Source: Chalciporus piperatus (Eukaryota > Basidiomycota > Agaricomycetes > Boletales > Boletaceae). From it: 55,009 nt of DNA. A program made the translations under genes and the position numbers. Below, one piece after another: positions 46,111 to 55,009 of the stretch. How positions within the stretch are numbered: the stretch's first letter is position 1; each line of letters begins with the position of its first letter. The notes under the pieces are model-generated. The model did not search any database. It was not told the origin of the DNA and saw only the letters and a list, made by a program, of their open reading frames with translations. The stretch lies in assembly GCA_038093975.1 (NCBI GenBank), contig JBBPTG010000165.1, forward strand, positions 1 through 55,009. The letters run 5' to 3'.

Positions 46111-46842
46111 ATGTTTCGTGCAAATCTTTTCCCAATTACGGTGCTGGCCTTGGCTGGTCTAGATGGTAAGTGTCAGGGCTTCGGGTTACTCTGACAACTT
46201 TTAGGGTTTTAACTTCTGAATTCGCAGTATGTCTTGCGAACGTGTCCCTCATCGTGCCCGGTTTCGACGAGCAACCCCTCAGTGTTAGCATCATCGGCGC
46301 CGGTGCAGATGGTGAGACTACATACCAGCTGGTGCCAGGTCAACCCACCGGAACTTGGATCGGCCAGGAACCTGCCTTCTACGGCACAGGTAAGCCTTTT
46401 CCCCTACCACCTCGAGCTCACACCTCCTGATTCCGGGTTTCGACGACGCGAATGGTTAGCGACCCTGATCGAAGGTGCTAAAAACGCAGTGGTGGGCTAC
46501 GTGGACACGCAAGAGTCGATCACTGTGATAGAATCCTGCACGTTCGCGGGTGGCTTTGCGGATTGCATAGATGCAATTGTTGGTGAAACGACGTGGACTG
46601 CCCAAGAACTTGCAACACCTTTCCTCGTACAAGGGGGAGCTAGTGCTACTGCATCGGCTGTGCCAAATCCTACTGGAATTCCGGCCAAGACAACAGCTGC
46701 CGCTCCTGGCAGTTCGGTGCCGGGCAGTTCGGCGCCCACACCATCGAGCTCTCCGACCAAGGCGGCGAACTCTGGAATGAGGCTGTTGCCTTCAACAGCT
46801 GTTACAGCAGGAATGTTGGCGATCTTGGTCACTTTGCTGTAA
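46111..46842 (+). CDS. small secreted Ser/Thr-rich protein, probably GPI-anchored
   Basis: Exons 46111..46165, 46228..46389 and 46460..46842 give 199 aa with phases closing. Exon 1 and the start of exon 2 encode a signal peptide (MFRANLFPITVLALAGLDVC). The middle ~120 residues form a beta-rich module with four cysteines after the leader (SCTFAGGFADCID among them) and many Thr/Val. The segment GASATASAVPNPTG to SSPTKAANSG is a Ser/Pro/Thr/Ala stalk. A hydrophobic C-terminal tail (TAVTAGMLAILVTLL) follows a small-residue site, which is the layout of a GPI-anchored wall or membrane protein. I do not recognise the domain; many fungi have lineage-specific families of this layout. Function unknown. 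Confidence 0.75.
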
Positions 46843-47802
46843 TCCTGTGGATTCAGGGGAGGAGAGAAAGGGGCGGCTCGTTACCGAGGGCTGGGTCGGG
46901 AGCACATTCTGGGCAAGTCAATGAGCTGTGGATCGTGTTAATTGAGATGTGATAGCCTAACGATTGCCCTATAACCTTGGTTCCTGGCCACTGGTGCACA
47001 TAAGTGGTATCGTTTGGCTTGTCCGGAGTCTAGTGGAGTCATTCTTCAACGAATATGGGTGAGTCGTCCGATATTGAGCGTCATTAAGCACTGCCCCTCG
47101 CTGTTAGGATGACGAAGGAATCGGAAGGATCCTGTAGGACGAGCTCGACCAGATGGATGACGCCATGACATACCTATGCTGGAACTTGGTTGTTGGTCCT
47201 AGCAGGTCAAGGTCATGCTTCCCCACTGTCAACAATGAGGACATTGATCAATAATGCGGAGCAAACGATCAAAAGGGTGCGAACTGTTAGACGTGTTCTG
47301 ACTCGGCATTTAATCATACTGCGTCTTCGGCTCACGCGCAGCGCAGGCTGTGACCGGAAAAGTACCTTGCGGTATCTGAGGGTATCTGCCTCGTTGCCCA
47401 CACGTTGCCCTCGATGCCAATCTCGTCGAGACCGCGATCCAAGTTCGAACGATCTGTATATTTCTTATTGGCTGGACCGGAAATAAGTCTGAATGAATCT
47501 AATCATGGCTGTAATCTCCCGGCTGCAAGGCGATGAGTTATAAGTTAGTTGGCCATCTACAATCTGGATCTCACTTGTCCGTTCTCGTATTCCTGACCAA
47601 ACTCGGTTTCGAGTCAACTGTACAGTGTATCTCGTAACTGACGGACCTGGGATCACAGCACTTTATAAAGACTGTGCTGCTCTCAGGACTTTTTTTTCTC
47701 TCCTGCTTTACGTCTGTCCAGGTCTGTCTCAACCCACGACCGTGACGTCGCCCTGGATTTTTTGCTTCCGTCTGTCCAACTCGTAGAGGCTAACGGCAGT
47801 AA
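46843..47802. other. intergenic, about 960 bp
   Basis: No supported gene. Small overlapping ORFs near 47190-47490 appear random. The right end is the promoter of the His/Pro-rich gene. Confidence 0.5.
47664..47669 (+). promoter_or_regulatory. candidate TATA box of the His/Pro-rich protein gene
   Basis: TATAAA inside CTTTATAAAG, 139 bp before the ATG at 47803, followed by a pyrimidine tract at 47686-47704. Confidence 0.45.
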
Positions 47803-49152
47803 ATGACAGAGGCCATAGAGGTCTTCAGAAACCCCAAGGAGCGTACCGCATACTGGGTTCGCTCGCACTCTCCTTACTACGGTCAACTCCACTCCCCCGA
47901 CCGTCCCCCATCCGCCGTAGGAGACCTCGAAGAACGCGAGTCAGACGAAGACAGTGAACACTCCCTCCCACCGAAAATGGTCCTCAGGTATGGTGATGGT
48001 CGCGCAGACATCCCTATCTCGCACTGGCACTATGAGAACGGTCACGACCCTCGTCGTGGTCCCGATTCGCGTTCTCGTCCCCACACCGCATACCACTCTC
48101 ACGACCGTTCGAGGTCTGCCGCTGACGCATACCCACTCCCTCAATCTCGACACCATGCCGCGCCGCGTTCTCATCATGCGCGACATGCCCCTCCCAGGCA
48201 CGAGGATGCCTTCTCAGCACCTCCAGAGGAGATCCACATCCTGCCTTCTGACCCAAACGTGCAACCGCATCGCCCAGCGGGGACATACCGACCTCGTCGG
48301 TCCTCAGAGCCATTCCGTCGGCAACCATCCCAAAGTGCTCCCCTCGAGGACGAGCCAGAGGTCATCAAGCCTCTGCCCCCAGGTCCCCCTCACGATGCAG
48401 ATCCACCACCTATCATGTATTCACATTCTCAACAAATTCATGACCCATATGATCACCAACACTCGAGTCACTCACACTCGCGTGCCAATCGACCACCTCC
48501 GTCGATCGTTTACGCCGCAGGGCATCACCATTCGAGTGATCATTATGCACCGCCTACTATTGTCTACGCTCCACACAAGGCTCCTGGAATGACGTACACT
48601 GTATCTGCACCGACAGGGTCTGGATTCCCTCAGTATCCCCGTATCACGGCAACCCCATACAACCCCGTCCGCAGCAATCTATCCTCTGTGTACGAGGAGC
48701 CACATTATGGGCCAAGAGGTCCACGACCCAGAGACGATATCCCATCCCGTGCTCCTACGCCAGCTAGTGAGGCAGCTAGCGGTGATTCGGGAGGCACGTA
48801 CTATATTATCCCAACTCCAGGCCAAAAGGTCAAAGTTCTGGTAAGTCTTCCCCGACGCACAATCCTTCCGCTCCCTCATGACTGGGTCAGCCATCTGACG
48901 ACGGAATATACCTAGGTCGGCCCCGAAGCTTCGCTCTACACGGCAAGCTCGACTACTAAATCAGCCTCTTCACCGCACTCGCCATATTCGGCTACGAGCA
49001 GCAAAGGAGGCGTCTTTAAAAAGCCGCTCTTCAGCCGACTCTTCAGCTTTGCCTCTGATTTATCGAGGAGCTCCAAAGGGTCGTCCAAGAAAATGCTCCA
49101 GCGCAGACACTCCATTGATAACTCTGCCAGGGCGCAATCCCACCCACGTTGA
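47803..49152 (+). CDS. His/Pro/Ser-rich disordered protein of unknown function
   Basis: Exons 47803..48840 and 48916..49152 give 424 aa. The start MTEAIEVFRNPKERTAYWV opens a hydrophilic protein. Residues ~85-260 are rich in His, Pro, Ser and Arg (SRHHAAPRSHHARHAPPRHE; later PPSIVYAAGHHHSSDHY and PPTIVYAPHKAPGMTYTV, two related PPxIVYA-H repeats). Near the splice site the motif GTYYIIPTPGQKVKVLVGPE looks ordered. The C-terminus is basic and Ser-rich (KKPLFSRLFSFASDLSRSS then SKKMLQRRHSID), resembling a membrane- or kinase-binding tail. No signal peptide or TM helix. I recall uncharacterised basidiomycete proteins with a similar IPTPGQK plus FxRLF tail, which I cannot verify here. Confidence 0.78.
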
Positions 49153-50306
49153 AGATTTCTTTTTTTTACTCGCTTTCTTGGTTTCCCCCATTCCGCTTTA
49201 ATGATTCTTGTGACAAGTTTATGGGATCCCCCGTTCAGAATATGTTGTAAGTTGTAAGTTATCGAACACTCACACCTAAGTTCTCTTCGATTCCTATAGA
49301 CTTTATGAACAATTGGGCATTGTACGGACGCAGCACTATGTAGCTCTAATACGCACACCACTCTCCTTATTATCTTTTCAACCTTATCAACTTTACTGTT
49401 GTTGTTCCCTGTTGTTCCGACTCGACTTGGCGGCCAATTTCTTTCGTCGTCTGCATTTTTTTTCAGAGATACTTATCCCAGATTCCATTTTTTCCTCGAT
49501 CGCGCGTCTTCGTTTCTTCTTCCTTGGCCTGCACACATGTAGTAGTAGTACCATGTCATGTGCTCTGGCTTCTGATGTCGCCTTACCAATATGAACGAAC
49601 TTTTGTGAGACATGGAATCCCGATGTAGCAGGCACCGGCAGCACGTTGTTCATCTCCACTGTACACCTGACCCGGCGGGCCTTTGTGGCTCGTGGCCATG
49701 AGCTCGAGGTAAAGCAATCAGAGTTCCAGATCTCAGTCAAATGAAAACAGACTCTGCCGAGTCGTCCCGTCGTACCTGCCTCCCGGCCACGCACCCAAGT
49801 CTTTTTTTTTGCTTCCATCACAGATCGCACACTAATTCAAATTGTCGCCGTGCATGGCGTACGTCTTTTGGCCGTCTTTGGCGTTCATATAAGTACAGTA
49901 CGCCGCATTCGCCGAGTGACATGTGTATTTTCTCAACCTTGTCAATTCCGAGTCGTGTGGGTGGATTGACAGGTCTTCGTCAAGTTCGAGTTAAAGTTAA
50001 GGGGGTCCCCTGATTCTGACAGTGCTATACTGTAAGTATGTATAGTTCTTCGACGCATCGAGTTCGGCTGAACCAGAAACTAGTCGAATGAGGATTTCAT
50101 ATTCAAGCTGAAACCCAAGTTCATCATTTTCTGAATCTTCTCAGCAACGCGTCGACTCGGACGGTTCTTCCGTCAAGTGATCATGCGCAAGGACAGGAGT
50201 GGGTGACCTAGGGAATAAGCTTATGTTTCCATGTCCGAGTCCGTTTTCTTCATGCCAGCTGGCAGCGGGGGTCTCCATTTCAAGCGCTCTGAGTGAGTTC
50301 GAGACA

Positions 50307-50322
50307 CTTTTTTTTTTTTTTT
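50307..50322. repeat. 16-T homopolymer
   Basis: Uninterrupted T16 followed by GCGGGGGG and short GGCGA repeats; slippage-prone and non-coding. Confidence 0.8.
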
Positions 50323-53231
50323 GCGGGGGGACTCGGACGGGGCGAGGCGAGGCGGATCCGTATCCCGTTTACGCGTAATGAAAAGGACGAGGGTGTTCTA
50401 GATTCCCGTTTATACGTCTGATACTGGTAAGTATGTACAGGTGAGAACGATTGATCATGGCAAAGGCCCGCCGGGTGGGTTAACTGTATTGGCAGAACCC
50501 CCCCTGGACCCCTTGCTATTGGATGTCATATGGGTAACGGGGACCGAGGAGAGAGAGTCGTATCCTCGGCCCGACCTTGTCCTACGTCGTATGCACTACG
50601 CGTACCCGCGTACCTTTTTCCCCCGACCTTCTGAATCCCGATAAGTAGCCCCAAGACCGTCACGGTGGTTAGATATGTTTGCGCGACTCGAGTTCGATGG
50701 GTTTTTTTTTACTTTGCATGGAAGCTCGTTCGAGTCGATGAACTCCTCGTTCGCGCGCAAAAGGGCCCAAGGGGTTCGAATGGTATCGAAGAAATGAAAC
50801 GACATCATGTGAGCGAACGATGAGTGAGTCATATCATGCATACATATCTTTTTGCGAAAGCACGTTGATGTGCGTCTTCAAGGCAACGGTTGCTGTGTCC
50901 GATGACGACAAAGACGCGAATGAGAGGTATATTAGGAGATAAGATAATGTGTCGTTCGGGTTCGTGATTTTGTGAAGAGACAGGAGAGTTAGGGGTATCA
51001 CAATTCGTTGAAGTCGAAATTCTTCGTTGCTGCGGAACCTTGTGGAAATTGCCAAAGAGGTATATGTCTGTGTCTGTGATGGCGGGCGTTGTGGACAATA
51101 CAAGTAACTTGTGTGGGAAGCACAGGTGGCCGAGATGTGACACTGAGACAGGAATGATACCGGAGTATCGCTGAAGATATGAAAGATCGTCATCATCCCG
51201 CTGAGGATAACTTTGGTGCTGCGACGAAGAGAGAACCAATCGCCAAATTGGAGATCGATACCGATCGTATATCGGCGCAGTGGAGAATGAGATGTGCGCC
51301 ATGCCGGACAACAGCGCGGGCGCGCCAGGAGGATGGCGTTCTGATCGTTCAGAGAGGGGAACCTGATGCCACCTGATCATCGACGACGACAAAGGCCCAG
51401 GAAAGATAATCAGTGTGGCATGTGGTGGAGACGCTCTCAGGTGAGTTACCACTCGCTGGCGATGGGGCTTCAGGGGGCGGTGATATGACACCGATGTGGC
51501 TGGAATCAGATGTCGCGTCAGTATTGCCAGCGCTGTGAAATCCTGTGAAGCAGCAGCATGGCTTACGATAATGATTGGAGATTGAGGGATAGTGTCGGAA
51601 AGTGGACGATTGTGAAATCAAATTGCAGCACCGTATCGTCGAGTGATGCATCTGGAATAGGGGGGTGTCATGGCAGCGAACAAGAGGAAACAGAGAAGTA
51701 AACCAGAAGGGAAAGAATAACCACGATAGGATAGAGTTCAATTTACGGTAAATGAAGGTGGTTCCCGGCAGTGGTTTGCAGGCAGTATAATACATGCATG
51801 CCAGAGAATGCAGACGGGGAAACTCGCTGCGCTGCAAAAGATGTTGTCAGCATCAAACTCAAGTTTGTCTTCCCGCTACGGGAGGCACGGACAGAGAGAT
51901 AGAAGGACGGAAGACAAACCAAGCCCTCCTATATCGCAACGTAATACGTACTTGCTTCTTGTTGGGGATAGACAGGAACAAAGATAGCACCTGCATGCAG
52001 TGCCGGTACGCATAGTCAAGGACCTGCTATGAAGATGTCCCGTCAATCAGCATTCCTTGAATCGCGAGCAGAGTGACGCAATTCGGCACACCGAGACCAT
52101 GAGCTAGCAGTGCCAAGGAAGCTGATGGATATGCTTCTGCCCACTCAGATGCCACTCATCTCGTTAATTTCTCTTTGTACTGCCTCACATCGCCGCCAAC
52201 GTTCGTCCTTGAAGCTTGACCTGCGACCAAAAAAATTCCTCGGAGATGGAGCTCGAAGCATCCTGGCAAATTAGTCGGACGACCACTGGAAGCATCGACC
52301 AAAGGGGATAATACACGCGAGTAGTCTGTCGGAGACGTCCGCGTTAGAATTCAGATTGAATAGAGACGATTCACTTGAATGCAATAATGCGAATAAGCGA
52401 TTCCGAGACAGTATCCATCAAATATTATACATGTAGGAGAGAAATTGTTGACGAACGGCTGCGAAAAATGGCGATGATGCTGTGCGAGATCGATAAGCTT
52501 AAGGGGGCTGGTTTCATATCGTGCGATGAATGATCGCCTTCCATGTATTGGACTGCGAAATCGATGTTGATGTGGCGTATTCAATGGTGATAGAGTGGGG
52601 AACGGGCTCTCGACTCGTCATCGTGTGTACTCCTGAACACAACCTGAACATACGCAAACATAGAGTCTTGGAGTGTTTGAGGGATTCTGGTGCGCGTCAC
52701 GGGTGCTCGAAAGCGTGTAACAGGCGTAGAATGCGAACTGAAATGACGCATAATCAATTGGAAGGATGTGATCGATCACGATACGGGGTGAGAGCTACGC
52801 AAGGCGCGAAAGGTGTGGTACCTGGGTGAGAGGTGCGACGGCCTGCCGCAGCTACGCGGAGCATGGTGTGGAGAGAATGGAGACAAAGGGGAGCATGGAG
52901 TAAATGCGAAGGCGGTAATGATCTGGGGCTTGAATACCACACTTTAGAAAGCATTAATCGTCGCACCTGGAGCGTTAGCTGGTCGTTATCAGTGTGTCGA
53001 GATACCCCAGATACAGCTTCACTTTGTTCCGTGACATGGACAGACTAATTTCATTGTTATGGTTTGAAGTGGTTGACGAAGACGAGGAGGTGTGACGTGA
53101 CGAGCGTGTGTGTGTCACACATTAGCGTGACGGCGCGCCATGAAGTGGGACGGGGTCAGACCGGTCGGTCAGTGCCAGTCAACGCCGTGTTCATCGCAGT
53201 GTCGGTCTATCTGACTCTATCAAGGAGATCA

Positions 53232-53270
53232 AGTCAGACCAACTAGTCAGATCAACTAGTCAGACTAACA
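53232..53270. repeat. 13-bp tandem repeat (about 2.5 copies) in promoter
   Basis: AGTCAGACCAACT, AGTCAGATCAACT, then a partial AGTCAGACTAAC copy, ending about 45 bp before the start codon at 53314. It probably lies in the 5' UTR or core promoter. Confidence 0.8.
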
Positions 53271-53313
53271 GTCACTAACTCATCTGTCACACAAACAAGC
53301 CACAGGACAGACA

Positions 53314-55009
53314 ATGGCTACCCCACAGCACAGTTCCCTCGCAGCGAGGATTCTGCCAACCCGCGGCGCAGCTCAGAAAGCCTCTGCCAGCTTCGCAGAG
53401 CAACTCATGGACTCCCCAACTCGTTCCGATGGAGAGCCCTCCGAATTTGGCTCACTCGGTCCATCAATCCCTTTCGGAGAACCCAGTCCCCATAGAACCA
53501 AACCCGTCAAGTATCGCTACAGTGCAACAGGGAAGCATCGCTCCTCTCCCCTCAAAGGCAACTCTTCCTCTCCGGAGCACAGGATCCTTGGTAAAGCAAA
53601 ACAGAGTGTGGCGACCAAGGTCATGCCTATTCCGGTGACCTCCTTCACTCCAGCCGCACCATCAAACGTGTCCAAAGGCAAAGCCCGCGCCGTCGCATCT
53701 ACTTCGCGTAAGCGTAAAGCCTCTGCCTCCCTTTGGAGAGAGGACCCACTTAGTTCCCTCTCTGTATCATTGTCCCCGTCACCCTTGTCAAGCGTACCGA
53801 CTTCACCTATCATGCCCCCCAATGACCTCCCTCTGTCACCTACACCTCATTTCAAGGGGACGACTCTCGACCTCCCAAAGCGTCTTCCAGTTTCAAAGAC
53901 TCTTTCTCTGCGCTCGTTGGGGCCCACCGCCTCAAAGCTCAGTGTGTTCTCACACCCCCTGTCTCCCGGGCGGAAGCAAAAGAGGGCCAAGACAAACCAC
54001 AAGACGCCACCCGATGCGTGGGACGTTGGGAGTTCAGTTTGGGTACTCGTCAACGACTCCGGGGCCGTCGTAGATAACGCCACACAACAACACGATGATG
54101 TCGAGATATTGGAACGACTCATGTGGTGGCCGGCCCAGGTGAGTTAATCAAGCTCAAGTCGTGAAGCAGCCACTCTATATGCGCTATGTCAGATCGTACA
54201 GAAGCAACCCCTCCGCATATCGTTGTTCGGGGATTTTCCTTCCTCGTCTTCCTCAGGTAGAGGCCTGTGCACGATCTTTGCACCCTCACCCTCCAACATC
54301 CTGTCTATCTGTGACGACACGGGCTCTAAACGCTTCACTCGCATCACGTTTTGCGTCTCTTCTTTGTCCGTGGATAACGATCTTGCTGGCCCGCCCCCAA
54401 CGAAGAAACCACGTCTTGATGAAAGCGCATCATTCGCAGATAGATGGGAGTCCGCCGTTCAAAGCATGGAAAAGGCTTCCACACTCGAACAAGATGGTCT
54501 TCCTGCACTCATATCCTCCTATGCTTCTGCCGGGAACAGTTTCTACGACTCTCTCGACGATTCTGATCCCGATACCTCCGACCTCCGACAATCTTTGCGC
54601 AAACCCACCCACGTAGCACCTAAGAAATCGAAACCGACGGAATCCACGAGGAAACTGAAACCACAGCGCTCGAGAGCGAATATAAAGGACGACGCCAGTG
54701 TAAACACATCTCGCAGTTGGTCGCCTTGTCCCCCAGATCCTACGCTTCAAATCCCAGGCGAACTCGTCCTTGCACTGGCTCCGAGAACAGGAAGTTCTTA
54801 TTGGCCTGCTCAGCTCCTCGAACACGTCCCAGGTCGACAGGAGAAATACAAGGCCAAGTTCCTGGACGACAAAGAACATATTATTACTAGGGATAAATTC
54901 TGGACTTCGGAGGAAGAGGGTTTCGTGCGATGCACGTTGGGAGAATGGGAAAGCGCGATCAAGACCAACGAAGATCCCGAGTCCGGAGACGAGGGCGAGG
55001 AAGACGAGG
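53314..55009 (+). CDS. PWWP/Tudor-like chromatin-associated protein, 3' end cut by window edge
   Basis: Exon 1 is 53314..54138 (275 codons) and exon 2 is 54193..>55009; the 54-nt intron (GTGAGT...TCAG) keeps frame and exon 2 is open to the edge. The start is MATPQHSSLAARILPTRGAA. Residues ~50-230 are basic and Ser/Pro-rich with likely nuclear localisation signals (TSRKRKASASLWRED; SPGRKQKRAKTNHK). A first module spans residues ~235-320: WDVGSSVWVLVNDSG, then LERLMWWPAQIVQKQPLRIS, the W-x-x-A/P core typical of PWWP/Tudor folds. A second candidate module near residue 480 reads LVLALAPRTGSSYWPAQLLE followed by YKAKFLDDK. An acidic tail begins at the edge. It is probably a nuclear histone-reader-type protein; the exact family is unsettled without the C-terminus. 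Confidence 0.78.

Larger units (their letters stand above)
49153..53313. other. 4.2-kb gene-poor stretch
   Basis: No frame shows a domain or convincing splice pattern. The longest (minus, 50829-51491, 220 codons) is Ser/His-rich and overlaps frames on other phases. There is a 16-T run (50307-50322) followed by G-rich sequence, and 13-bp repeats at the right end next to the PWWP-like gene. Confidence 0.5.

Noticed and set aside
50829..51491. 220-codon minus-strand frame
   Set aside because: Ser/His-rich, overlapped by other open frames, no splice pattern and no recognisable domain.
1..55009. Search for mating pheromone precursors (CaaX-stop), CRISPR, LTR pairs and secondary-metabolite clusters
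   Set aside because: No CaaX-stop small ORF, regular spacer array, long terminal repeats or core biosynthetic gene noticed. A tool-based repeat search could still find diverged elements.

Overview
The window looks like nuclear DNA of a filamentous basidiomycete, most likely an agaricomycete. Its genes are split by many short introns of about 45-80 nt with GTRNGT donors and CTRAC-type branch sites. The recognisable proteins are eukaryotic housekeeping ones (AP-2 mu, SAPS phosphatase subunit, Trf4-type poly(A) polymerase, mitochondrial acetolactate synthase) next to typical fungal transporters and esterases. I saw no bacterial signature, CRISPR array, rRNA, convincing tRNA or intact transposon. 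All gene models below were spliced by eye, with reading-frame phase checked exon by exon where exon coordinates are given. Layout from left to right: the left edge holds the 5' part of a PNS1/choline-transporter-like protein (-) and a 14-TM DHA2-family MFS exporter (-). About 5.2-21.3 kb is gene-poor; the only confident gene there is a small two-exon gene of unknown function (-, 11.0-11.95 kb). At 18.6-21.3 kb there are protein-like minus-strand segments with intron signals but no recognisable family. From 21.3 to 49.2 kb the sequence is gene-dense: F-box protein (+), ILV2 (-), FAHD1-type hydrolase (+), SAPS-domain phosphatase regulator (-), AP-2 mu (-), CE16/GDSL secreted esterase (+), ABM-like dimeric barrel protein (+), JEN1-type monocarboxylate transporter (-), Trf4-type poly(A) polymerase (+), a 767-aa Ser/Pro-rich protein (+), a small secreted Ser/Thr-rich protein (+) and a His/Pro-rich protein (+). 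A second sparse stretch (49.2-53.3 kb) leads to the 5' part of a PWWP/Tudor-like chromatin protein that runs off the right edge. The genes do not form one pathway or a biosynthetic cluster; they are ordinary chromosomal neighbours. Shared promoters are visible between ILV2 and FAHD1 (194 bp), AP-2 mu and the esterase (560 bp), and JEN1-like and TRF4-like (653 bp, with a duplicated 19-bp element). The most unusual features are gene structures: 9-nt and 6-nt terminal coding exons in AP-2 mu, an 11-nt internal exon in the JEN1-like gene, an 11-nt first coding exon in the SAPS gene, and a GC-AG intron in the TRF4-like gene. I did not find convincing evidence for a new multi-gene system; the best candidates for undescribed biology are the orphan proteins and the 18.6-21.3 kb segments.
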